A DNA stretch of 19,159 nt from CBCXVS01 sp965178525. Its GTDB lineage: Bacteria; Tectomicrobia; Entotheonellia; Entotheonellales; Entotheonellaceae. A program made the position numbers and the translations under genes. Below the pieces are notes generated by a model, which saw nothing but the letters and a program-made list of their open reading frames with translations, was not told the origin of the DNA and did no database searches. Numbering within the stretch: the first letter of the stretch is position 1; each line of letters begins with the position of its first letter. Below are positions 1-6,356 of the stretch, piece after piece. The DNA lies in contig CBCXVS010000135.1 in assembly GCA_965178525.1 (NCBI GenBank), positions 1 through 19,159 of the forward strand, read 5' to 3'.

Positions 1-61
1 TAGGTCCGCACACGGACCTGCATTTCCTTCAACTGGTTCAAACCACTTAAGTTAGGCGTCT

Positions 62-265
62 TCAGGTCGCACCCTCAGCTCCCAGGACCAGACCCACGTA
101 ATACGGCAGCACATTCACGGTGGCTCCACTATCGACAAGCCCGATGGCATCCACACGTTGCTCCCTGTAATGTAAGGTAAGCGGTAATCGCGGGAGACTG
201 TCGAGTTCGTCAAGCGCACCATCGGGCATCGAGTAAGGAAACTGCCGGACTGCTAGGTCACTCAT
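62..265 (-). pseudogene. Truncated retropepsin-like aspartic protease
   Basis: The 67-residue product carries the active-site block of the retropepsin-like (clan AA) fold, with DSGA at residues 45-48 inside the stretch LVDSGATVNVLP, preceded by a short beta-rich segment (LPLTLHYREQRVDAIG). Family proteins of this single-domain bacterial type usually run to about 120-140 residues. Here the frame stops a dozen residues after the DSGA loop, and no other frame downstream restores a recognisable C-terminal half, so the flap and second hydrophobic strands are missing. The start ATG overlaps the end of the upstream gene in the string ATGAGTGA, which indicates translational coupling. As it stands it is probably a decayed gene; a small regulatory fragment cannot be excluded. 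The motif is seen; the protease assignment rests on family knowledge. Confidence 0.6.
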
Positions 266-446
266 GGTCTTGTTGTTGAGCCTCCTGCAAAGCTTCTATC
301 AACACACGTGCAGCGCCAAAAGCACCATAAGGTGTCCATACGAGATAGGTCTTATCGTGCTCAAGAGGCGCAATACTGTCCTCTCCGGCCAGCTCAGCTT
401 TGAGCATGTCGAAGAGCTGAGCTTTCTCATGGACTGTTCCTGCCAT
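258..446 (-). CDS. Small protein of unknown function coupled to retropepsin-like gene
   Basis: This is a 62-residue acidic protein without signal peptide or membrane segment. It has an amphipathic N-terminal half (EKAQLFDMLKAEL) followed by a conserved-looking LEHDKTYLVWTPYGAFGAARVLIEALQEA block and a Gln-rich tail. I do not assign it to a named family, but the arrangement of a small acidic protein directly ahead of a retropepsin-like aspartic protease suggests a functional pair. Its stop codon overlaps the next start (ATGAGTGA). There is no clear Shine-Dalgarno sequence before the ATG. The gene lies just beyond the terminator hairpin of the preceding operon, so it probably has its own promoter, which I could not identify. 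No function is claimed. Confidence 0.6.
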   Translation of the reverse strand: MAGTVHEKAQLFDMLKAELAGEDSIAPLEHDKTYLVWTPYGAFGAARVLIEALQEAQQQDHE

Positions 447-478
447 GTGTGTAGCATTAAGCCTGGAGTATGGTAGTG

Positions 479-513
479 AAAAAACAGACCTTCGCTCATG
501 CTTCAGAGCGAAG
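479..513 (-). terminator. Intrinsic terminator after the E1/E2-aminotransferase operon
   Basis: On the minus strand an 8-bp perfect stem, CTTCGCTC paired with GAGCGAAG (plus positions 506-513 and 490-497), has an 8-nt loop and is followed after five bases by a run of six T (plus A479-484). It sits about 40 bp past the stop codon of the SCO1664-family gene and before the small gene at 258-446. It fits a Rho-independent terminator, though the T-run is slightly displaced from the stem. Confidence 0.6.
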
Positions 514-550
514 AATATCGAATCCCTCGTATTGCCTTATCCCTCGCGCC

Positions 551-1339
551 TTAACGCAACGACCAGGGGACACTGCGACGGCGGCGCAGATCGGGCAAGA
601 TGGGATGGGTGATGAGCTTACGCATACGCTCCATCAGGCCTTCGATTTCCTCTGGGTTCAGCAACTCCTTCAGAGCGCATGCCCTGCCTTGCTGAGATTC
701 GAGATCGTCACAGACCCGTTCCAGATCCCGCACATTGCGCTTGGGGATGCGTTCACCTCCAAAATCCCAGATCACCGTACGCAATCCGGAATGTAGGTTA
801 AATGTCAAGCCATGATCAATCCCCCAAATATGCCCCACTTCATCTCGCAAACAATGACCGGCCTTACGGTCGGTGTTATTGGCCACGAGATCAAAGACGG
901 CCATGCGCTTGACTTCACGTGCGTGCCGCTCGCGTAACGCGAAATAGTCTGCATCCGCACGCTTGTGGTGCATGTAAAGCTGCACCGTGCCAATGCCATG
1001 TTCACCCTTGCGAATGACCGTGGGCGGCACCAGCCGCCATCCCAGTGCTTCACTGAGCACAAACGCCGCATATTCGCGCTTGTACAACGTCCCGTCGGGG
1101 AAATCCCACAGCGGCGCTTCGCCACGCCGGGGTTTATACACGCCGAGGAGAGGCGCCGATTCGCCCACATCGAGCGTCACCAGAAAGGTGTAGTTCGACC
1201 CCCAAGGAATGAGACCCGTTTGCAGGATCTCACCTTCACACAGAAGTGCATAGATATCCTCGATGGAATGGGTGCGCGGATGAACTTTGAAGAAGGCCTC
1301 GAATTCTTGCCCGTCGGAAAACCTGACGACTTCCACCAC
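551..1339 (-). CDS. SCO1664-family protein (kinase-like fold)
   Basis: This 262-residue protein matches the SCO1664 family (TIGR03843), a conserved group related to the phosphatidylinositol 3/4-kinase-like fold and best known from Actinobacteria and Chloroflexi. Visible landmarks are VYKPRRGE at 67-74 (candidate nucleotide-binding Lys69), PLWDFPDGTLYKRE at 76-89, ALGWRLVPPT at 98-107, the catalytic-loop-like block VFDLVANNTDRKAGH at 148-162, and GIDHG at 173-177 in the place of a DFG-type metal site. The start is GTG, 11 bp after the stop of the aminotransferase gene, so the two are almost certainly co-transcribed. The first 28 residues lie outside the conserved core. Biochemical activity of the family is not established; a kinase or AMPylase role is inferred from the fold only. 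It appears full length. Confidence 0.85.
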   Translation of the reverse strand: MVEVVRFSDGQEFEAFFKVHPRTHSIEDIYALLCEGEILQTGLIPWGSNYTFLVTLDVGESAPLLGVYKPRRGEAPLWDFPDGTLYKREYAAFVLSEALGWRLVPPTVIRKGEHGIGTVQLYMHHKRADADYFALRERHAREVKRMAVFDLVANNTDRKAGHCLRDEVGHIWGIDHGLTFNLHSGLRTVIWDFGGERIPKRNVRDLERVCDDLESQQGRACALKELLNPEEIEGLMERMRKLITHPILPDLRRRRSVPWSLR

Positions 1340-1350
1340 TGCCGAGACCC

Positions 1351-2544
1351 CTATGCTTCCAGGTTCTCGGCTTTGGCATAGACCTCCGCCGCCCGCGTCA
1401 CCCCTGCCCCACGGTCATGCCGGTGTCCCAAACGGGCGAGAATACTGTCAAAGGCATGCAAGGCGTGGAAAATATTGCGAGGCGTCGCCGTGACGCCCAT
1501 GTGTCCGATACGCACGGCGCTCTCATGAAAGTCGCCCAATCCGGGTAGCGTCGCGAGCCCGTGATCCTGGCGCAAATGTTTGAGAAACTCGAAAGACGTA
1601 ATCCCCTCCGGCATGCGGACGCAACTGACGGTTGGGGAGGCCACATCGGGATGAGACAACAGCCGGAGTCCCGTCGCCTGTACGCCTTCGCGGAAGGCGG
1701 CGGCATTCATCTGGTGCCGGGCAAAACGGGCCTCTAAGCCCTCTTCGAGAATCATCTTGAGCGCTTCGTTGAGCGCGTAGAAAAGATGCACCGCTGAAAA
1801 GACACCCTGCGGGCGTCTCATCGTCCGTCCGCCCGTGGCCGTTTCATCGGGTTGCGCTTTCCAATTCATCAGGTTGCTGAAGACGCTGCCGCACGGATGC
1901 CGCCGCCGCTCCATCACCTCCCAAGCCCGGTCACTCACGGATACGTAAGCATGCCCGATCGGCGCCCCGACCGCCTTGTGATTGCACCCAACCACCAGGT
2001 CGACATCCCAGGCATCCGTAGGTAAATCGGCGCCGGCAAGTGACGAAATGGCGTCGAGTAGAAAGAGCGCCCCATGCTCATGCGCTAGGCGTGAGACCTC
2101 GGCCGCGTCATAGCAGGCGCCCGTCGAGGTTTCATTGTGCACCATGGTGACCAATTTATAGGAACCACTGGACAATTTCTGCGCAAAGGCGTCCAGATCG
2201 ATCGGCTCGCCCCAGGGCATAGTGAAGGCATCGGCTTTGCCACCAACGCCGTTGACGATCCGTATCGCGGTCTCGCCAAACATCCCGCAGACAATGGTCA
2301 GGGACGGATCGCCAGGCTCGATGACACTCGTGATGGCCCCTTCGAGACCACTTCGGCCCGACCCGGGCAGGGGGATGACCTGATTGGCGGTCCGGAACAC
2401 GTCGGCGAGCATATCCAGCGTTTGTTCGTAAAACTCCTGGAATTCCTCGTACACCGGACAGGCAGCCGGTTTCATCATGGCACGGATCACACGGTCGGCA
2501 ATTTCGTTGGGGCCAGGACACATCAAGATGTCTTCGGTCTGCAT
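1351..2544 (-). CDS. Class V aminotransferase, alanine-glyoxylate/serine-pyruvate type
   Basis: A 397-residue PLP-dependent enzyme of the AGXT/serine-glyoxylate transaminase family. From the chosen start, the N-terminal substrate loop (MCPGPNEIADRV) is at 8-19, the phosphate-binding GSGRSGLEGA at 61-70, HNETSTG at 136-142, the PLP ring-nitrogen Asp164 in LLDAISS, and the Schiff-base Lys190 in CNHKAVGAP. The C-terminal domain has the family's VRIGHMG motif near the end. The frame is open 42 codons further upstream to a GTG overlapping the E2 stop, but the ATG at 2544 is preferred: it has GGGAGGA six bases upstream and matches the family N-terminus. It lies 122 bp downstream of the E2 gene and 11 bp ahead of the SCO1664-family gene. 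It would supply or consume 2-oxoacids beside an oxoacid dehydrogenase; the true substrate is not known. Confidence 0.9.
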   Translation of the reverse strand: MQTEDILMCPGPNEIADRVIRAMMKPAACPVYEEFQEFYEQTLDMLADVFRTANQVIPLPGSGRSGLEGAITSVIEPGDPSLTIVCGMFGETAIRIVNGVGGKADAFTMPWGEPIDLDAFAQKLSSGSYKLVTMVHNETSTGACYDAAEVSRLAHEHGALFLLDAISSLAGADLPTDAWDVDLVVGCNHKAVGAPIGHAYVSVSDRAWEVMERRRHPCGSVFSNLMNWKAQPDETATGGRTMRRPQGVFSAVHLFYALNEALKMILEEGLEARFARHQMNAAAFREGVQATGLRLLSHPDVASPTVSCVRMPEGITSFEFLKHLRQDHGLATLPGLGDFHESAVRIGHMGVTATPRNIFHALHAFDSILARLGHRHDRGAGVTRAAEVYAKAENLEA

Positions 2545-2622
2545 GGTTTCCTCCCACGGTGGCGGGCTGGCATTGTCCCCTAGGACCAAGCGGGCGCGGA
2601 CAGCCGTCGTTGGTGTGACCAT

Positions 2623-2651
2623 AGCATACCAGAGTTGAATAGTCCCGACAA
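2623..2651 (-). promoter_or_regulatory. Possible sigma70-type promoter for the aminotransferase gene
   Basis: On the minus strand TTGTCG (plus 2646-2651) is separated by exactly 17 bp from TATGCT (plus 2623-2628), and the latter is preceded by TGG, giving an extended -10. It lies between the E2 stop and the aminotransferase start and predicts a leader of about 70 nt. Each hexamer matches consensus at four of six positions, so it may only be an internal promoter that adds to read-through from the upstream genes. Confidence 0.35.
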
Positions 2652-2666
2652 TAAGGAGCCGACGCG

Positions 2667-3950
2667 TCACAAAACGAGCAGCAATCGCGCCGGATCGGAG
2701 AGATAGCTGAGCAGATCGTTGAGGAACCGCTGGGCGTGCGCGCCATCCATGGCGCGATGATCAAAGGTCAGCGATAAGGGCACGATGGTGCGGACCGCCA
2801 CATCGCCCTCGTATACCACCGGCTTCTGCACCAGCTTGCCGACCCCCAAAATCGCGACCTGGGGGTAATGGAGCATCGGGGTGCCGAAGAGACCGCCAAT
2901 GGCGCCATAATTGCTGATCGTGAAGGTGCCGCCCCGCAGGTCGGCAAGGCCAATGCGGCGCTCCCGCGCTAGTTCCGCGAGACGCTGTAAGTCCGTTGCC
3001 AGGGACAAAATCGATTTCTGATCGACATCCCGGATCACCGGGACAATGAGACCATCCGGGGTATCGGTCGCGATGCCGAGATGATAATAATGTTTCAGGA
3101 CGATGTGTTGCAGCGCCTCCTCAAGCGTCGCGTTGAGATAGGGGTGTTGACGCAAAGCGGCAACGACGGCCTTCATCATAAAGGGCAAAAGCGTCACGTT
3201 GACGCCATGTGCCGCCGCGGCCTCTCGACTGCGCTGGCGCAAGGCGACCAGCTCCGTGACATCCGCCTCATCAGTGGTGGTAATGGGGACAGCCGTATGG
3301 GCCGCCCGCACCATCGCTTCGGCAATCCTGCGCCGCAAGGCGGGCAAAGGTTGCACGGTGACGGCGCCGTAGTCGTCTCGCCTTTCATCGCTCTCTGGCC
3401 CTGGCGCGGCCACCAGGTCCTCAACCGCCACAGGCCGCGACGGGGCAGCTCGTAGCACATCTTCCCGGCGCACGCGTCCACGCGGTCCGGTAGCGGTGAC
3501 CTGCGCCAGATCCACCCCAAGCTCACGGGCGAGTTTACGCACCGAGGGAATGGCCAAAGTGCGCCCCGCAGGGTCCACAGCTTCAGGTGTTACCGTCATG
3601 TCAGGCGGCGGAGGTAAGACCATCGATGTTTCTTGCAACGCGCCCACGACCGACACGGATGACGACGCGGCCGTCCGCCCAACAGGCGGCTCGACCTCCG
3701 CCACGGTTTCCCCATCCTCGCCGATCACCACCAGGACATTCCCCACCTGGATCTTTTCCCCTTCTCCCACCGCTAGACGCAGAATCGTCCCAGCGCGGGG
3801 AGCGGGAATTTCGACCACAGCCTTATCGGTTTCGACCTCGGCCAGGGCTTGATCGGCACGCACGGGATCACCCACGGTGACCAGCCAGCGTACGACCTCG
3901 CCTTCGGTGATCCCTTCACCCACATCCGGAAAACGAAATTCGACGGGCAT
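2667..3950 (-). CDS. pdhC: Dihydrolipoamide acyltransferase (E2) of a 2-oxoacid dehydrogenase complex
   Basis: This 427-residue E2 transfers the acyl group from E1-bound ThDP through its lipoyl arm to CoA and forms the complex core. A single lipoyl domain occupies about 1-80, with the lipoylated Lys43 in VETDKAVVEIPAP. A Pro/Ser/Ala-rich linker follows. The peripheral-subunit-binding domain is at about 130-170 (IPSVRKLARELGVDL, then GPRGRVRREDVL). The catalytic domain runs from about 200 to the end, with the active-site HRAMDG motif at 398-403. The start ATG has GAGG about 6 nt upstream. A heptamer array (3966-3997) sits only about 15 bp upstream of this start, next to the ribosome-binding region. 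Specificity for pyruvate or branched-chain acids cannot be read from E2 alone. No E3 gene is seen. Confidence 0.9.
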   Translation of the reverse strand: MPVEFRFPDVGEGITEGEVVRWLVTVGDPVRADQALAEVETDKAVVEIPAPRAGTILRLAVGEGEKIQVGNVLVVIGEDGETVAEVEPPVGRTAASSSVSVVGALQETSMVLPPPPDMTVTPEAVDPAGRTLAIPSVRKLARELGVDLAQVTATGPRGRVRREDVLRAAPSRPVAVEDLVAAPGPESDERRDDYGAVTVQPLPALRRRIAEAMVRAAHTAVPITTTDEADVTELVALRQRSREAAAAHGVNVTLLPFMMKAVVAALRQHPYLNATLEEALQHIVLKHYYHLGIATDTPDGLIVPVIRDVDQKSILSLATDLQRLAELARERRIGLADLRGGTFTISNYGAIGGLFGTPMLHYPQVAILGVGKLVQKPVVYEGDVAVRTIVPLSLTFDHRAMDGAHAQRFLNDLLSYLSDPARLLLVL

Positions 3951-3965
3951 AGTGACCTCGTTTTT

Positions 3966-3997
3966 TAGCTATTAGCTATTAGCTATTAGCTATTAGC
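3966..3997. repeat. Heptamer tandem array, four TAGCTAT units
   Basis: Four perfect 7-bp TAGCTAT units (3966-3993) are followed by a partial unit TAGCC. On the coding strand it reads as CTAATAG-type repeats and ends next to the ribosome-binding region of the E2 gene. One of five arrays in this window with a 7-bp period. Confidence 0.95.
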
Positions 3998-4083
3998 CTT
4001 TATTTTAGTTCTCCATGAATTGTAGTCCATCACGAGCAGATGCAGCAAACCGTCTCCGCTCCGGAAATCCGCTCAACTTTGAG

Positions 4084-4097
4084 GAGGTGCGCACCTC
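4084..4097. promoter_or_regulatory. 14-bp perfect palindrome in the E1-beta/E2 gap
   Basis: GAGGTGCGCACCTC is a perfect inverted repeat with no spacer, located in the 189-bp gap between the E1-beta stop and the E2 start. The gap holds no open frame of note. It could be an operator or an mRNA-processing hairpin; no T-run follows on either strand, so an intrinsic terminator is unlikely. Confidence 0.35.
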
Positions 4098-4113
4098 TCC
4101 CCTCGTCTTGGCC

Positions 4114-4141
4114 AACAGCGAATAGCTAACAGCGAATAGCT
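4114..4141. repeat. Heptamer-derived 14-bp direct repeat, two copies
   Basis: AACAGCGAATAGCT occurs twice in perfect tandem (4114-4127 and 4128-4141). Each copy is two related 7-mers (AACAGCG, AATAGCT). The array runs into the stop codon of E1-beta (4140-4142), so a copy-number change at this edge would touch the end of the gene. Confidence 0.9.
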
Positions 4142-5117
4142 AAAACGCCAAGACCCGATGCACCGCATCGAGAATGCCGTCCACGGTTGGGAGATAATAC
4201 TTTTCGAGCTGGGGTAGCGGAAATACGGTATCAAAACCGGTGACGCGTTCGACCGGGGCTTCCAGCGACAGGAGGGCCTTCTCATTGATCTGCGCGACAA
4301 TCTCCGCACCCACGCCGCAGGTCCGCGCCGCTTCGTGGACCACCACGGCACGGCCGGTCTTTTGCACCGATGCAATGAGCGTGGGCACGTCCATGGGAGA
4401 CAGGGTCCGGAGGTCGACGACATCCGCGCTGATGCCATCGGTGCGGAGCTGTTCTGCCGCCTGCAGCACCTCCTGCATCATGGATCCCCAACCGATCAGG
4501 GTGACGTCCGTACCTTCCTGCACCACGCTCGCCTGGCCAATCGGCACGGTATAAAGCGTCTCGGGAATCTCCTGCCGCACGGCCCGATAGATGCGTTTCG
4601 GTTCCAGGAAGACGACCGGTTCCGGACTGCGGATGGCGCTGATGAGCAAGCCCTTGGCATCGTATGGGCTCGAAGGCGCCACGACCTGGATACCGGGCGT
4701 ATGGACCAGCATCGCTTCCGTGCTCTCCGAGTGGTGCTCAGGCGGATGAATGCCCCCGCCGTAGGGTACGCGGATCACCAGCGGACACGTGAAGCGACCA
4801 CGTGAGCGATTCCGCATGCGCCCGGCATGACTGATGATCTGCTCGAAAGCCGGATAGAGAAAACCCATAAACTGAATTTCCGCGACTGGCCGCAGCTCCG
4901 CAATGGCCATGCCGATGGCCATGCCCACGATGCCCGATTCCGCAATCGGCGCGTCCATGACACGCTCACGGCCATAGCATGCTTGCAAACCTTCGGTGAC
5001 CCGAAACACCCCACCTTCTCGTCCGATATCTTCGCCCAAGAGGATGACGCGGTCGTCGGCCGCCATCTCCAAGCGCAACGCCTCGGTAATCGCCTCCAGA
5101 AGGGTCCGTTGCTCCAT
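4140..5117 (-). CDS. pdhB: 2-oxoacid dehydrogenase E1 component, beta subunit
   Basis: This 325-residue subunit pairs with E1-alpha to form the ThDP-dependent decarboxylase. The N-terminal transketolase-like pyrimidine-binding domain has ILLGEDIGREGGVFRVTEGL at 25-44, the ThDP-activating glutamate Glu60 in APIAESGIVG, and the EHHSES loop at 125-130. The C-terminal transketolase domain covers about 195-320 (VTLIGWGSM, VDLRTLSPMD, VVVHEAARTCGVGAEI). Length is normal for the family. The ATG lies 3 nt beyond the E1-alpha stop, with GAGGGG inside the last codons of E1-alpha as its ribosome-binding site, so translation is coupled. Its TAG stop lies at the edge of a heptamer-type repeat. A pyruvate-type assignment follows from the partner E1-alpha. 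Confidence 0.93.
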   Translation of the reverse strand: MEQRTLLEAITEALRLEMAADDRVILLGEDIGREGGVFRVTEGLQACYGRERVMDAPIAESGIVGMAIGMAIAELRPVAEIQFMGFLYPAFEQIISHAGRMRNRSRGRFTCPLVIRVPYGGGIHPPEHHSESTEAMLVHTPGIQVVAPSSPYDAKGLLISAIRSPEPVVFLEPKRIYRAVRQEIPETLYTVPIGQASVVQEGTDVTLIGWGSMMQEVLQAAEQLRTDGISADVVDLRTLSPMDVPTLIASVQKTGRAVVVHEAARTCGVGAEIVAQINEKALLSLEAPVERVTGFDTVFPLPQLEKYYLPTVDGILDAVHRVLAF

Positions 5118-5120
5118 GAT

Positions 5121-6200
5121 CTACCCCTCTTTCCGCAACGACGTCAGGAGCGAACGCTCCTGTTCCCGGAGCTCAGGGGGCATCTCGGCATACATGTAGC
5201 GGAACATATCTTGCGGCGGGGGCTGCGGTACGGCTTCGGCCTCGTTCATTGTCTCTTCCACCTCCGCCGTGCAGGTCTCAAGCAACTCATGCTCCCAGTC
5301 CTCCGACCACTGGTCCCGATGGTACAGGTAATGTTGCACGCGTGTCAGCGGGTCCCGCTCGCGCCACGACTCGACTTCAGCGTCATCGCGATATTTCGTC
5401 GGATCATCCGCGGTGGTGTGGGCGCCCATACGATAGGTATACGCCTCGATCAGACTCGGCCCCTCCCCACGCCGCGCCCGCTCTACCGCCTCACGGACGG
5501 CGACATAGACGGCAAAAATATCGTTCCCGTCCACGCGGACACCGGGAAATCCATACGCCAACGCTTTCTGGGCAATGGTCGGCGAGGCCGTCTGCTCACG
5601 AATCGGTACCGAAATGGCATACTGGTTGTTCTGGCAAAAGAAGACGCAGGGCGCTTGATACACGCCGGCCAGGTTCATCGCCTCATGCGCATCGCCTTCG
5701 GACGTGGCGCCATCGCCGAAATAGGCGATGGCAATACTGTGATCGCGACGGTATTTCCCCGCATAGGCCAGACCTACCGCATGCAGGGGATGGGTGCCTA
5801 CCGGAATCGACATGGGCAACACGCGCACCCCTTCCGGCACATGGCTGCCAAATTCGTTGCCCATCCAGAAGAGCGACAAGGATTTCAGAGGGACGCCATG
5901 GCGCCACATGGCGCCCGTTTCCCGGTAGGTCGTGGCCATCCAATCCCGCGGCTGCAGGGGATAGGTGCTGGCAATGAGACTCGCCTCCTGCCCTTCCATC
6001 TGGGCATAGGTGCCAAAACGCCCCTGGCGTTGTAACGACACGGCTTTGCGATCATAGATGCGCAACAGCAGCATCTCCTGGTACATTCGGCGCACCTGCT
6101 GGTCGTCGAGAGGTGGGAATTCCGGCCCGGTATAGGCGCCGTCCGGCGTGAGTAAGCACAGCATTTCCCCTTTCAGCGGATCGTGTGTCTCGAACACCAT
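5121..6200 (-). CDS. pdhA: 2-oxoacid (pyruvate-type) dehydrogenase E1 component, alpha subunit
   Basis: This 359-residue subunit binds ThDP and decarboxylates a 2-oxoacid. The ThDP signature runs from GDG (about 162-164) through GATSEGDAHEAMNLAGVYQ to NN (about 191-192). The active-site loop is YRMGAHTTADDPTKYR, which resembles the heterotetrameric Bacillus-type pyruvate dehydrogenase more than the human-type branched-chain loop; this supports pyruvate but does not prove it. The frame also allows a TTG one codon upstream (6203). AGGAG at plus 6211-6215 lies 7 nt from TTG and 10 nt from ATG, so either start is possible; ATG is given here. A promoter-like site and a heptamer array lie in the leader. 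It starts the E1-alpha, E1-beta, E2 gene order. Confidence 0.92.
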   Translation of the reverse strand: MVFETHDPLKGEMLCLLTPDGAYTGPEFPPLDDQQVRRMYQEMLLLRIYDRKAVSLQRQGRFGTYAQMEGQEASLIASTYPLQPRDWMATTYRETGAMWRHGVPLKSLSLFWMGNEFGSHVPEGVRVLPMSIPVGTHPLHAVGLAYAGKYRRDHSIAIAYFGDGATSEGDAHEAMNLAGVYQAPCVFFCQNNQYAISVPIREQTASPTIAQKALAYGFPGVRVDGNDIFAVYVAVREAVERARRGEGPSLIEAYTYRMGAHTTADDPTKYRDDAEVESWRERDPLTRVQHYLYHRDQWSEDWEHELLETCTAEVEETMNEAEAVPQPPPQDMFRYMYAEMPPELREQERSLLTSLRKEG

Positions 6201-6250
6201 CAAGGTTTTTCTCCTCTCGCCTTCAGATCACGTTACAGCGCGCAAGGATC

Positions 6251-6278
6251 TCAGCTCTCAGTCCTCAGTCCTCAGTCC
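6251..6278. repeat. Heptamer tandem array, TCAGTCC units
   Basis: TCAGCTC (6251-6257) is followed by three perfect TCAGTCC units (6258-6278) and a decayed unit TCAAACG. On the coding strand of E1-alpha it reads GGACTGA repeats. It begins just after the predicted transcription start and so would form part of the 5' leader. Confidence 0.95.
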
Positions 6279-6291
6279 TCAAACGGCGGCC

Positions 6292-6320
6292 ATTGTAGGG
6301 AAAAACATCAGAACGTTCAA
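6292..6320 (-). promoter_or_regulatory. Sigma70-like promoter for the E1-alpha operon
   Basis: On the minus strand TTGAAC (plus 6315-6320) is followed by a 17-bp spacer and TACAAT (plus 6292-6297), matching consensus at four and five of six positions. It predicts a start near 6285 and a leader of about 85 nt that carries the GGACTGA repeat. A perfect 12-bp palindrome, CAGCGATCGCTG, lies at 6328-6339, immediately upstream of the -35 box, where an activator or repressor could bind. Confidence 0.5.
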
Positions 6321-6356
6321 GCCGCGACAGCGATCGCTGCGCTCACGTACAATGCC

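Noticed and set aside
2..19. 7-bp hairpin AGGTCCG/CGGACCT near the left edge
   Set aside because: No T-run follows on plus, and on minus only one base remains before the window edge, so a terminator call cannot be supported.
2545..2670. N-terminal extension of the aminotransferase from a GTG overlapping the E2 stop
   Set aside because: The ATG at 2544 has a strong GGGAGGA site and matches the family N-terminus; the extension resembles no known domain and contains promoter-like sequence.
4827..6035. 402-codon open frame on plus
   Set aside because: It lies opposite E1-beta and E1-alpha, whose motifs are complete; its His/Arg-rich composition is typical of a shadow frame.
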